Position numbers and translations under genes: made by a program. A model generated the notes under the pieces. It was not told where the DNA came from, did not search any database, and saw only the letters and a list, made by a program, of their open reading frames with translations. This document shows, piece after piece, positions 1 through 12,555 of a stretch of DNA of 64,000 nucleotides (position 1 is its first letter; every line of letters begins with the position of its first letter). The stretch comes from Trichoplax sp. H2 (Eukaryota; Placozoa; Uniplacotomia; Trichoplacea): NCBI GenBank assembly GCA_003344405.1, contig NOWV01000011.1, positions 558,001-622,000 on the forward strand. The letters run 5' to 3'.

Positions 1-251
1 ACAGCCCGAATTAAGAGTACAATCTTCTGAATTTCGAGCTTAAGACGTCTATATAAGAGCCTATAAGTACAATGTTCACCATATCTAAGATTACAGTAAT
101 ATTCGTCTAGTGTTTATGCAGTTTATCAGATCTGTTCTAGTGAGAATTCAGGAAGAATACTTATCATCATACTTGAAATAACCAATACGGTACCTAAAGT
201 AAATCTTGGTTAGCTATCCTAACAATTTTCTACCCATTTCATTTGTTACAG

Positions 252-3200
252 AGATATTTTTACACTGGTTTTAAATATATTAACGCTAGCTATTAATATT
301 CTAATGATTGTGGATTGGAGAGCAGCTGAATTTGGCGTTGCTAATCCGTATGTAGAAATATTATTAATCTCTATTTTATCCAACTAATTATTTCAGAAAT
401 ACTTCAAACTAGTGTATCGAATCAATTAGCGAAATACTTTTATCATTCATTAAGCGCAATTTAAATCAACATCTCGTAATTAAATTTTATTCTATTCTGT
501 CTAAACTCTAGTAATGCAACTTTATTTGCAAATCCTATACCCGTGGTTACCTTACCTATCTATAATATATTACTGTTTACGATGGGACCGCTGCATAGTG
601 TGGCTTGTTTATTCATCATTATAAGCTATTTTCTATCAAATCAACCCAAATTACCTACAATTGATATTTGGGGATCAAGGTGACAAGATATTGCAGTCAA
701 ATTCTTCACATAACTCAAATATAAATGTTAAACCGTGCAGCTTATTTATTTTTGCTATCTTGGATCATAGGAAAAGAGAACAAGTTAATATTTTTGCCCC
801 AGCCAAGCGGCAACGAACATCCTATTTAGAGCATAAATTTCTGAGCTTTAAAACCTTTTATTTATTGGTAAATTCATTTATCTACAAATCTATATTTAAA
901 TAACTTGATATAAGTTAAAGCATTGTATCTAGCATCCTTCACCAGTTAATCAATTGATCTACACCACGTTATATCGATAGTAGAGTGATCCACTTTAAGA
1001 AATTATAGCGTTTACCAGTCCTTTATGAATTGCTAATAATTCACGAGCCAATTCTGATAGTACAGTTGCTAAGAAATACCTAAATTTTTTGCTATTTGAT
1101 CATTGTTTGTTTTAATTAGCTAACCTAAGGTTTCGTTTATGTCATGATGATTAGATATTGCTAGTCTTTTCTATCTTGGGCACTTGTTATCGTGGCTACT
1201 TTTTTGCCTTGCATCTCTTACACACGGTGGCCAACAATAATCTCTTTAGTCGAATTATTAAATCTGTGACATTAAATGGTAAGATTTGTTTATATTTATT
1301 GCATTGATCTTCATTAATTGCCTCCTTAATTCGAATTAAATCATAACTAATAGAGTTATTATTCTAATTATGGAATTGGGTTGTGTAATTGAGAGTTACA
1401 ATTATGATGTTGAAATTATGAAATTTGCCTTAGTAACTAGAATTGGATCATAACAGGGGTAGTGTTTAATAATCTGATTGCTAAATTGGGTCATATAGTT
1501 GAATTAAGAATTTAGTTATCTATAATTTTCCTAATTTAGATTAAATCGTTACGATAGAGCTATTGAAATCAATCTAGCTATTAAGTCGAAACAGGAGAAC
1601 TGGAATTAGCCAATTTTACCAGAAACAGCCTTCTTGATTGAAATTATTTTAACGGATGTACAAAATGATTCATCAGCTGTACTGAGTTCTTTAGTTTAAA
1701 AATGATCAGATTTACTTTTAGTTGTATCCTTAATTAGGATAAACATAGTATAGTATGTAGAATGGATGGTCTACAAGTCCCATTTAATCTTTTACATTAC
1801 GCTCTATTTTATCTTTTAAATCTTAAAATATATTTATCCATATTTTAACTTGACATTTGGCGGTCTACTCATTATTAATACATTTAGCAGTCTACTCTTT
1901 GGTAATCCAGTTAATAGCCCTCAATTAAAATTATTTCATCCTTTCGTTTTAGGGAGATCACTGATCGTTGTCGGCATTTTGGGAGTGATTATGATTTATA
2001 TCTATTCAGTAATTGCTTTCGCTAGCTTTAGAGAATGGTTTGATAGCAAGGGTGGTCTATTTTGTGGAACCCTTGGACAATGTTTTGTAACTGGTATAAG
2101 AGTTGGATTTCTTAGTGGTTTCCATGAGGTAAGTTGCCATTCACTTTTAAACTAGGATTATTGATAAGCTTATTACATCGAATTTCTTAACCCGTAATTA
2201 ATTTTTATCTAGAGTCGTTATAGTTGCATGTAATATTATATTAGATCACTAAGAAAAGATCTTTAACTTACAGTATCAATGAGTAATTATTGGTCATAGA
2301 ATCACAACCTTAAATATTTATTAGCCATCTACAAATAGTTTTCAGAACGAGATAGGGCTGTATATGTACATCTAGTAACACATTTCGATTCAATATTCTT
2401 TGTATATACGTGTATACTTAATATCAATTCTCGCTATGTTATGGCTGTTAGGCGCTTGGTCCGACGAATCAAAAATTTGAATTCTATGCCTGGAAATTAG
2501 TATTTGATTTATCGTTTTACATCTTAGTCACGACTATTGGTTTAAACATCATCTTTGGTATCATCGTTGATACATTCTCAGAATTGCGGCAAGAAAAGGT
2601 AAAACCAGTCGAACGAGCTATTTAAAAGAGGATAACAGCTGTTTCATGAACTTCATTATTCTAAAATTAAACTCTAACTGCTACTACTTTGAGATATTAA
2701 ACAAAATTGAGTTTGGCTTAACTTATAGCATTAGCATGTAAATCTTTTTCTCAGATAAATTAACATTTATCCCATTATCTTACCGTAGTATCAAACAGAA
2801 CATGATATGGAGACCTACTGTTTTATTTGTAGCAAGACAAACTACGAATTTGAACATTATGGAAAGGTAGTAATAGCATAAATTGCAAAATTAATAATAC
2901 CTGTAGATGAATTTATAGAAAGATATATGCGCTATTATTTCAGTTGTATGGCAAGCTAAATAAAGACCTACGTGTGTTTTCGAAATAGTCTCTTTTGCTA
3001 ATTAACGTATGTCTTTCCCACAGGGATTTTATCATCATGTTAAACATGAGCATAATATGTGGGATTACCTCTACTTTTTCATCCATTTGGATGATGTTCG
3101 AAAGAATGACTATACCTATATTGAATTATATGTTCATGAATTGGTAAGTTGCCCATAAACTTGTCTAAATTGAAAAAAGCTGAAAAGATTTCAAATCTAA

Positions 3201-3848
3201 ACCTTAGTTAATTTTCCGTCTCGATCTTTTTTGAACTTCTCTCTTCGAGAGCTAAGTAACGTAATTAATACTTGTTAGATTATACAGTTGATGTTGTATG
3301 CTCTATACTGCATACTCGCACATCGACTTCTTCTAATAGCAGCAATAACGACGATATTTTAATAACCAATTATATCATAATGCAGATGGAGAAAGATCAA
3401 TTAGAATTCTTTCCCTTGAATCAAGCCTTGACGCTACAAGATTTTAATACATCTCAAGAGCAGAAATTAGAAGATTTAGCTCTTAAAGTAGAAACTTTAA
3501 TTAAGCGACAAGAAGAAAATGTACGTATACTAATAGAATGCCGCGTATTAAAATAAAATTACAAGATTTGTAGTTTTAATGGACACTTTCAATTAGACAT
3601 GTAAAACTAGATACTGAGTACTGTATCGGCATTAGTGGAGACTCTTAGAAACTTATAAAGTGTGTTTCAATAATAATCTTTGCTCATGTTATACCCTAAA
3701 TTAGGACTTGGTTAAGAAAATGGAGAACAAGCGGCGGAAAGAACAAGATTGGGAGCAGATGCATCGAGATATTGCTATTAATAACGGACGTCAACGATCC
3801 AATACAGTTACCGGATTTAACGAATATGCTGCTGACGCTGAGGTTTAA
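252..3848 (+). CDS. IP3 receptor / ryanodine receptor family Ca2+-release channel, C-terminal exons (5' truncated by window)
   Basis: Intracellular Ca2+-release channel of the ER membrane. I splice ten exons with matching phases: 252-347, 512-679, 741-867, 1155-1278, 1953-2128, 2452-2598, 2789-2866, 3024-3143, 3386-3520 and 3705-3848 (stop TAA). They encode the transmembrane helices: 'YFFALHLLHTV' with 'SVTLNGRSLIV' (S4-S5 and start of S5), 'IYIYSVIAFASF' (S5), then the pore loop and S6 ending 'IIFGIIVDTFSELRQEK'. The family C-terminal zinc-finger-like domain follows: 'METYCFIC' and 'HHVKHEHNMWDYL'. A short coiled-coil tail 'LEDLALKVETLIKRQEE' is IP3R-like, whereas 'HDMETYCFIC' and 'YSVIAFASFREWF' look RyR-like, so I cannot choose between the subfamilies. 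The GGGxGD selectivity filter is absent: the pore exon reads GFLSGFHE and runs straight into ALGP. The large N-terminal ligand-binding part lies upstream of the window. Exon 741-867 is the least certain on sequence, but its phase fits. Confidence 0.85.
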
Positions 3849-5987
3849 TAACAAGTAGTCAACATCCATTTAAGTAAATGTGTATCATGCCTATGTATCT
3901 GTTATATGTGCTAAATGTGGAAGTAGCCAGGTTATTAAATTTTCCGTGTATCTCTCTTAGCCTATATGAAGAATGCTTTTATTAGTATACTCGACCAGAA
4001 CCATGTTATGCCTTGATAGTTTATAGCTATTATACGATTTATTTATTAATTTAAAATTTAATAGTATAATTTCATTCTACATTCTAAGAATTTTTAGTCG
4101 ATTTTTCAGTATTTTTAAATGAAGATAAGGATTCAATGTCATTATTTTGAGTAGTAGCTATATTTCATCATAACACTTGCATATATATTCTGAAAGAATT
4201 TAGTCTACTTCAAATTATTGACGTGTCTATTTTTTTTAGCAAGCATTTCATAATTTGTATTACACTTAAAAACAGCTCTTGTGATCCAAGCATAATGGAT
4301 TCATTTTGAAAATGATCATTGACGACCTAAGCCTAATAATGGCTTAGTAAATCCAAAAGCCGTATGGAAATCGTTAATAATTGTTCTTGCATGTTGCATC
4401 TTCTGGTGCTACGCAATTTTTATCATAACCAAGATACTTTTGCTAGCTCTATCAAGGTTATTTTAAGGCTTAAGGCCCTATTGCAAAATGACTTAACCTT
4501 ATTCATTTCTCGAATAATTAGTACTTGTTTATGTGTTTTAAGAAGTTTCGTATTGCTTAACGGAGATTGTAAGAATAGGCAATTAGGATTTATTGCTAGC
4601 TCTGCCAACTTTCCTACCTATTGTAGATTTCGAATTCTAAATCAGAGTTTAAATCAAGGTTGATATATTGGTATTTCAATCATGGATATCAATTGGTTTA
4701 GAAGCGTGATAATTTAATTAGCATTAATCTTGCACTCCTTCATTACTTTTCCTATAATTCTTATTTTTAAACATGAATTTTATTGAATCAGATGGCACTT
4801 GAATTGTCCGCAATGAACTATTTGTGGATATTAGCGTAGTCGTCATTAATGCACTAACTTTAATTAAGTAATCTAATTTATTAAGAAATTGATATTATTT
4901 ATATATCGATCCAAAGCGTCAATTAATAAAAAGAATTTTACCAGCAAAAAACAATTTTTTACTTATATATAACTCTGATTACATTGGTAAATGTAGTCCA
5001 ATTTCATCAATATTAGGATAATGCATTACTTATTTTGGGGGACATTATTGGCAAAAGGCATTATATAAATCATTGACGAGGTGGAAATGTTAAGTATGAA
5101 AATAGGTAATTTGCTTAGATTGAATTAAAATCAGAAAGAAAGCAAGAAAAAAAGTCAATATCAATATTACACTAGTATATCATATAGGCGTCTATAAACG
5201 ATATCGAACATTGTCTATCTAGAAATCATAGAACAAATTCAAATAAAAGAGTTTTTCCATATAGTCAAGACCATTTGTTTATCTTATAGAACATTTATGA
5301 CCATTAATATAATTTATAAATTTGGATATATAACAATTATCTGCATTAAAAAGGAAAAAAAATTTCTCTATTCAAGCATTGATCGCTAGGCGAGCATTTC
5401 AGAACAACATATCCTCAGCAATTTTAACTCTAGCATAAACTTGCGGTGTTATAAATTACTGTTGGGCCTATAATACAAGCAATTTGGAAATATCTTTTAG
5501 TGGAATGGATGGAGTATATATGAGTTAACAAATTATTTCCGCTGATACGGGTTCGGTTTTGTAGTTTGCTGGATAGATGAAGCTCCAGAGAGGCTAGGGC
5601 GATCAACATAGGTCTTTTTTGGATCGAAAGTAGATATGGGAGCATCGGCTCTTGTACGAGAATTAGCTATTAAATTCTTGTATGGATTGGGCTTGTGCGA
5701 TACCTATAATTTTATATCAAGAATATTCTATATATTACTTTTCTGATCATTAGCGGTGGGGATAAGCATTAATCCTCATGGAAGTTAAAAAGAATGAAGA
5801 TTTTTTCAAGCCTAAATAACTGTCGTCTTAAATGAAATTTTGAGATTTTATGCTGTGCTCTAAAGGTACAAGCTAAAGATTTAGTTCTATGAGTAATTAG
5901 ATTAAAGTTTAAGATTTTATTGTAAACTCTATTGTAAACGTACAAGTTAAAGATTTAGTTCTATGCAGGTACTGCAATAAACTTAGT
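3849..5987. other. Intergenic spacer, AT-rich, no gene recognised
   Basis: This spacer separates the end of the Ca2+-channel gene from the convergent membrane-protein gene. The open frames of 60-100 codons inside it (for example around 4364-4663 on + and 5430-5645 on -) resemble no family I know and have no splice or domain support. It contains a short direct repeat near 5830-5970. Confidence 0.6.
5830..5970. repeat. Direct repeat, two units of about 70 bp
   Basis: Two diverged units share 'aaagatttagttctatg' and a preceding 'gattttat' block. The repeat lies just beyond the 3' end of the minus-strand membrane-protein gene. Confidence 0.6.
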
Positions 5988-8900
5988 TTAAGAAATGTAT
6001 ACTGCAATTATCTCACTGGTATAGGTAGCAAATGAGAGTTTTGGAAACAGCAGACGTACATTCAATAGAGAGTAAATGCTTTCGTTACTTGGACTCCTTA
6101 TCATATCACTCATTGACGGAGATATCTGGCTCGAAGGTAGTGAAGTCTTTTTATAACCGTATGTTGGACCGCTAGAATCTGAGGATGTTGACGCATTTTC
6201 CATCGATTTTTGTAGAGCAAGTACAAATGCGTCAGCGCTTTGTTCATCGAGTTGTTCATCCGCTTTTTGCGAATTAGATGGTTCGCTTGTTTTACTACTT
6301 TCGATATTGATGTTGGCCATTTCTTGTTGTAATTTATCATCCAATGATCGGAGCCTGAAATATTTTATAGAAAAAATTAATATGCACCTATTTTGTCGGT
6401 AGTGGATATATGATTTCTTGTTGTGGAACTTTAATGCACTAATAAAGTCCGTGCAGATATTATGGATTAACTGTAATATATAATATGTAACAGAGAATAT
6501 ATAATGTAATGCAAATATTGCATCTAATATAATATATTTTACCGGTAGTGGACACATGATTTCTTGTCATGAAACTTTATTACACTAGTACAGTTCTAGC
6601 AGATATTATGAAATAAATGTATTTAATATGGCTATCCTGACACTAGACAATGGTGGAAGTTATCGCTTTATTTTGCTGAAATACTTACTGTTCCATAGCT
6701 ATATTTTGATCCGTACTAGAACTTGCATCGCCCTTTGATCGATTAGGTAGATCAATCTTATTCTTTCCTTTATATTTTATATCATTGCTATCTTGATCCT
6801 AAACATTATTTTTGATCGTGATAGTGTTAGTATTAGCCAATCATCTACGGTACATTTCTCAGTTTGCAAGTTAATAGGAATTGAACTTACGGAAACGGCA
6901 ACATAGGGATTATCGTGAGCACCACCAATATCAGTGCTATTGCTTTGGTCGCGGTCGCCTTCCTCATAGATTCCTTTCCTACGATAAGAACGGGATGAGT
7001 CAAGTCCCTGAGCGATGGCATCATGTAGTGGGCTATTGCCAAGTAAACCAGCGATGATAATCAAACCAGCTCCTGTTGAAAATAATAGGACATAAATTAG
7101 CTGAGGTATTAGCAAGTCCATTTTAATAGCTAAATTCTCTAATAGTATAAGATGCTGGAAATGAAATATTTTTAATGAAATAGTTTATAAGGAATAAATC
7201 AATTGCTAAAATGATTTAAAAGAAATAAATCGATTATTTCTGTCCTATAATATAGGATCAAAAGCTAGGAAATACGAGTGTGTATAGAATGACTTTAGGA
7301 TACTGTATTTGGATGATAAGATGACGATACTTACCGACAAGTGTAACTATGAATGACCAGGTTGCCCATTTTCTTTCTCGTAGAATGAAATATTCTTCCA
7401 CTGCTGTTACTGCAGGGATTAAAACGAGTAAACCATCGGTATTAATTGGACCTAAAGATTATCATACGAATATATTTAGTAAAGAGCCCAATCAGCAATT
7501 CCCTGCATTTTACATCCTTTATTCCATGACATTCAATTTCTGTTGTGACTGAAAACTGACCTATTTGGCGATATAAGGCATATCTAGCCAATGCTGCTAG
7601 GAATGCTAATAGTACTCCGGCATAAATAAATCCAATAAGTCCCAGGATATCGTTAGTGGTCGTGCTAATTTCCTGTAATATTAGATAATATTACAATATT
7701 ATCGTATGTAATAAATGCAAGTAACGTATCAGTTTAGTTTACATTATTGCAATCTATTTTATAATTTTTTTTTCCATTGCATTCCTTAAATGCTAAGCTA
7801 TCCAATTTTCAAATTGGACATTAGTACGACATAATTTTGAGATATCTGCATTATGGTATATCATACTGGTGAACTCTAAATTGCTAATTGCCATGTAAAT
7901 AATTGTGCGCAATTCCATGCCGCACAAAATTCTTGATTAGCTAAATTAATTTTGAGAACTATATAAAGTAAATCATCATCATTAAAAAGATAGATTTACG
8001 CTGTATAATTTTCAAATCGGGTATAGTAAGGCATATTTTCATGGGCATCTACATTATATTATACCGTATCGTAATGGAATCTAAATTACTAAGTATCATG
8101 TAAAATCATTTTATAATAATTCCATGCCACACAAAATTTACGTTAAATTAAATTCTCATTATTGAAAAATCCAATATAGGTTTAGGGTATTTTTAATAGA
8201 CAGCACGGCATAGTAGTGGGTTTCTGATATATCCTAGCCTTTGTTCATTGTAGCCATGATCAAACTTACAAGTGGAAATCCGGACAGTCCATTCAGCCCT
8301 GCCCAAAGGGAAATACCAGTAATGGTTCCTATAACTTGCATTAATGCACCACCGACCGTGTAATGAATCATTTTACCATATCGTTTCCAGAGTACTAAAA
8401 GAAAGGAATGAAGTGATATAGTGTGCTTTTGAGTACTAATGCACTGTTAAAGTTGAGTCTATAATTTAGCTAGAAAAAAGTTAGTCTGACGATAGTAGTA
8501 GAAGACAGATTTACGAGAATTGAAATTAAACAGTTAGCTGTGAATATTTTAACGTTGAATTGCGTCTATAATTTAGCCGGAAAGTGAGTAAATTTGAGCA
8601 CGACAATAGGTGATGGATTAAAAGTGATCGAAATAAAATAATTAACTTTGAATACTATTAAAATGATGACATGGTGTCCATAACTTACTGGGGGATAAGT
8701 TAGTTTAATGATAGTATTCAACGCTATTATTTGATCGAAATGAAATTGTTAACTTTAAATAGCGCTACACTGTTGAATTTGTGGCCCTTAATTAGTGGAG
8801 AAAACGTTTGTTTGAGGGCAGTAGTAGAAGATGAATTTAATAAGATTGAAATGAAATTATTAACTATTAAATAGTGTTACACTGTTGAAGTCCACAACTT

Positions 8901-9301
8901 AACTAGGGAAAAAGTTCGTTTAAGGGAGGTGATAGAAGATAGATTAATAGGATTAAATCATTCTAAATATCAATAACTAGTCTAAATAGATTTCTTACGG
9001 GGAAGGTAGTTTTAGCCTATTTCTAAGTCTAGTATGTTAACCTACCTGCGCTAACTGACCACGAGAGAGAGCCAAGGAAGCAGAATCCTAACGCCATAAA
9101 ATAAAATAACGAGTCTTTGCCGCATGCTTCCGTATAGCTGCTTTTAATACATGTTAATATCGCTGGAGGTAAGACTGACGAATCGCAAGTGCAATTATAG
9201 GTAATCATTTCGTAAATTGTTGGCGTAACAGTCGCACCAACGCCAATAAATCCTATTAGTATTACTAAACTTCGTAGGACTGTCGTTATTGCTGATGTTT
9301 T
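5988..9301 (-). CDS. Unidentified multi-pass membrane protein (about five TM helices), 5' end not found
   Basis: Seven exons read in order on the minus strand: 9301-9046, 8394-8270, 7672-7561, 7409-7335, 7072-6891, 6756-6689 and 6354-5988. Their phases close to about 394 residues, without a start codon. Visible segments: TM1 'LVILIGFIGVGATVTP'; an outside loop with four Cys (NCTCDSS, LTCIK, EACGKD) and an N-glycosylation site; TM2 'FYFMALGFCFLGSLSW'; a basic turn WKRYGK; TM3 'VGGALMQVIGTITGISLW'; TM4 'LGLIGFIYAGVLLAFLAAL'; then charged EEYFILRERKW and TM5 'SFIVTLVGAGLIIIAGLLG'. The tail of about 200 residues is hydrophilic, Ser/Asp/Gln-rich and probably cytoplasmic (ends SPSNESIYSLLN). The Cys-rich first loop recalls four-TM junction or tetraspan proteins, but I do not recognise the family and the fifth helix does not fit. 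The first coding exon should lie above 9301. The 68-bp exon at 6689-6756 is the weakest call; an acceptor 6 bp upstream also keeps the frame. Confidence 0.6.
6380..6600. repeat. Intronic direct repeat, two units about 150 bp apart
   Basis: Both units contain 'cggtagtgga' followed by 'catgatttcttg' or 'tatgatttcttg', an 'actttaatgcact'-like block and 'gcagatattatg'. The repeat sits in the intron before the last exon of the minus-strand membrane-protein gene. Confidence 0.6.
7795..8200. repeat. Intronic tandem duplication, two units of about 200 bp
   Basis: The units begin at the similar blocks 'ttttcaaattggacattag' (near 7806) and 'ttttcaaatcgggtatag' (near 8008). They stay alignable through 'catctacattat'/'tatctgcattat' to 'attccatgccgcacaaaat'/'attccatgccacacaaaat'. 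They lie between two exons of the membrane-protein gene. Confidence 0.65.
8440..8990. repeat. Intronic tandem array, five degenerate units of about 110 bp
   Basis: Successive units start near 8457, 8566, 8678, 8784 and 8900, with variants of 'gtctataatttagc', 'gtccataacttact' and 'gtccacaacttaact'. Each also contains a 'tagtagaag'-like block and 'gattgaaatgaaattatta'. The spacing is 106-116 bp. The array lies in the intron after the first recognised exon of the membrane-protein gene. Confidence 0.7.
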
Positions 9302-10769
9302 CTATTTAAATGAATAAGAAAATGAAATGAATTCTTTTAGTAAAGTTTCTTTCAGGTATGAATTAGTTAATATTGTTTTACTGTGGAGTACAGTAAATGT
9401 AGTAATGATGCTTTTCTACACATTGCTGAGAAGCAGAAGTAGAGTTTTGAACACAAGTTTTAACATAAATATATATGTAGGTGTAGTTTGGAATAGACCA
9501 TTTCTTCCGAAACTTTCTACAAGTAATGATAAAATAGAGAGCTTTCTAGCAAGATTGAATGATAGATTGTTTTCTTACTATTACAGAGAAATAAGATGTA
9601 GAATTCTCAAAGATTCTTACGCAGCTTGCTAAATGAGTTAAATTTTAGTAGATTGAATTCAATGTAAATTGGACCGAAATTGTACTAAATCAGGTCTAAA
9701 TAGAGCATTCCGCAAGCTCTTGAAAGTAATACGAGTGCAAGTATCATTTCCTAATTAGATCTCGACTTTATTAGCTGCAAAGCGAGTGCAAGTCACAAGT
9801 TAATGTTAAAACTGCGTTACAAAAAGTAAAAAAAATTTAAAATTTAAAATTTAGTGCTACGAAAAGATTAAAGGCGGCAATATTCTACCTAATCCACCCC
9901 ACATTAGAAATAGGCCAAAACGTAGACAGGGTCTTATGAAGATATTCGGTAACCTTCGAAATAAGACTTTGAATTTGTTGTGTAAATTAGTGTTACGGAT
10001 CTAATACGTCACTAATGGCAGTTGGATATCAAATTGAAGGGGAACTTTGGGAACTCTAATAAAATGGTTGTCTTTTATGTAATCATACAATAAATTATAC
10101 CAGCCTTGCTAAAGATATTTGAATTGTATATCATGACAGTTTTTAAGAGTCTTCTAAATCAGTTTCTTAGAAGTAGTTTTACTATTATTATTAAACCTTA
10201 AGAAATGTCACAAACTGAAAGCTACCGAAAGTATTTGATAGAAGTGGATGTTTCCGGCCTTTATGACCATTTTTAATCTTTTATATGTACGTGATTGATC
10301 CATAAAGACAATTTACAGTGACGTTGTAGACATTTTCCACTTTCTTCGTGAAAGTTTATCAAGTATGACAATTACTCTTACAACTTTCACTCCTTCGAGA
10401 CAGTCTTTAAGGAGCGCATTTAATATTGGATAATTAATACAGTATAGAATAAGGTTGATAGATAGGCCATATTCAATATGGACTACTGTCCGTGTTGAAA
10501 AATCTCCGTCTAACTCCATGTTTACAGTAGATTGCACATAGAGTTAGTCAGAGGCAACGATCCTGCTTTCAAAGCCTTGATTTAAAAAATGAAACTACTT
10601 AGAAGATACAAAGAACTCTAATAAAGTGATAAAAATGTCTGTAATCCATTCTGCCATCACAACCGAAAGAAAATAGGACAAAGGGTGATGTTCTTGTTAT
10701 TACCGATGGATGAGAAATGTAAATGTTACTTAGTGAATTAGTATAGGAAGCCATAACACATGTGCTAGA

Positions 10770-11200
10770 ATGATTAAACAGAAACACTTTCTTTTATCGA
10801 ATGAATACTGTTTCAGTACTTGACTATTATTAAGGGATAAAGACAAAATTTTTCCAGCCTTATTCGTCTATTTGATCTACGCTATCCGCGTCATGATAAA
10901 CTGGGATAAAAATTAGCCTTATCCATTAATTATTGCAGTTGATTCTAATCCATAAAAAAATCATAACTTATTTTTTTATCAGTTATTTCCATATTCTTCA
11001 GATCTAGCTTGAACAATCAATTCTTCTCGAATAATATTAGAAAGCACTATATATGTGTTAGTAATCATCAATGGAGCCACTTTCTTCTGTCTAAAGAATA
11101 TTACTTCAATACTTGACTGTTCTTGGATATCACAAACTGGGATAAAAATTAGTAAACTAGTTTACTAATTTTTATCCAGTATTTGGCTATCAGTAAGTAA
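10770..11200. repeat. Diverged duplication about 250-300 bp apart, sharing a 'ctgggataaaaattag' block
   Basis: The block 'aaactgggataaaaattag' occurs near 10899 and again near 11136. Upstream of each lies a similar stretch containing 'cactttctt' and 'agtacttgactatt' or 'aatacttgactgtt'. The second copy continues into a palindrome. Confidence 0.55.
11140..11177. repeat. Perfect 38-bp palindrome
   Basis: The sequence is exactly self-complementary about the centre CT|AG at 11158/11159, with 19-bp arms from 'ggataaaaatta' outward to inward. The symmetry breaks at 11139/11178. If one base bulges, the arms extend a few bases further as CTGG/CCAG. Confidence 0.9.
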
Positions 11201-12555
11201 TCGCGGATAAAAAACCAATTAAATTTTACTGTAAACCTTACTAGCGCAATACGGAAATACATGGGAGTGCTTTTCAATAACTATGTGCTGTAATAAATTA
11301 GGTATATTGAATCTATTTTTTCACCGTAGGGTCAAAAATAAGGAAAGTTTGTACCCCATGGATAGAGATTTATTGAGTGGAATCAATTGAGTATATTCTT
11401 CAATCCTAACTTGATCCCTATTATGCCTTAAAGCAATCTTTTTCCAAGGATGAATTAATGCAAATTGTGACTGTATTAAGTATTGCGAGCAAAGTCTTTA
11501 GTAGACTTGTGGGCATTATTGAAGAACGCTTAGCGACCGTATCGATCATCGGCCAATGATACGTTATAAGAACACTCTATCTTGCTTTTTAACTCTGACC
11601 GTGGGACAAGTTGATTTTTGAGTCAAACTGGGCTAATTGACAACTTCGTTTACTTCCGGGAGACAATTTTTGTACATGGAACAACTAGGGCACTATTCTA
11701 TAATTACCAATAGATTTAATGACAGGACGTTGCCCATTCAACAACACACCTATCTTGCATAACTTTCATGTCCAAAACGTAAACTAACCGTTATTGTAAC
11801 CATCCTAATTAATTTACAGTATGTTGCAAAGTGGAATCAAATCTAAAATTATGGTTGGCCAAAGGCAATTCTAAACATATCGATCCTATTCCTATTGACA
11901 TAAGCTCTTATTGATTGAATAGAAAGTAGGCAAGAAATCAACCCTGTTGATTACAGACGACATCCTAATGCATGAATTTTCCATACTAAAGGAGCAAATT
12001 AAGCACTATATAGCTTGATAATGGATAAAATGAAACGTAGTTCAGCTTGAAACTAGACCAATTTTAAATTGTATCAGTAAAATTAATTAGGCGTAAAAAA
12101 TAAAGAGAAAAATTGCAAAATTGGTGTTTCAACCCCAATGCTATTTGAGACTAGTCAAATAAATGTCAAGAATAATGCCTTATGATAGTCAGTTGAAAAT
12201 TATCAAGTGAAAAATGATGGAGAAGTAGATGAATAATGGATTTAAATTCTTATATCCTTCGCGTCTGATGAAAGGATCGCTTAAGCAATTATTGCACTAA
12301 ATTTGGATGTAAATTTCCATGTATCGATAACTATAATTAGCTCAGTTATACATTAATAGAAAAGATAGAATTGAAAAAATCAAATAGAACATTAATGAAT
12401 ACATACAGCTTCTATCTGAAAGCGGCATAAGAGCGTATACTTGGGTCAGTTGTTTATCAAATTTTGATCGCTTCGTTCAGAATATAAGCTATCATTTTAT
12501 GTTTTAGTGGACCATTTAAACTATATATAAAACTAGATAGGTTATAATTTATTAC

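Larger units (their letters stand above)
9302..12555. other. Spacer; may hide a 5' exon of the membrane-protein gene and 3' exons of the EamA gene
   Basis: No domain is recognisable on either strand. The 60-100-codon frames here have no family resemblance. By position, the start exon of the minus-strand membrane protein and the C-terminal exons of the EamA-type transporter should lie in this interval, but I could not identify either. It holds a diverged ~300-bp-spaced duplication and a long palindrome. Confidence 0.45.

Noticed and set aside
1850-1952. Open frame upstream of the S5 exon of the Ca2+ channel
   Set aside because: The frame is continuous with the exon, but the previous exon (ends SVTLN + g) joins in phase to an acceptor at 1951-1952, reproducing the family motif NGRS. 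The upstream part is therefore intron.
2338-2375. Possible micro-exon that might restore the Ca2+-channel filter ('ttcag' then 'aacgagata')
   Set aside because: No GT within reach gives a length divisible by three, which the flanking phase-0 exons require, and it would not encode GGGxGD.
4364-4663. 99-codon plus-strand frame with an overlapping minus-strand frame
   Set aside because: No recognisable domain, both strands open, AT-rich context; consistent with chance.
9327-9632. 101-codon plus-strand frame beside the membrane-protein gene
   Set aside because: No start context, domain or neighbouring exon support; likely chance in spacer sequence.
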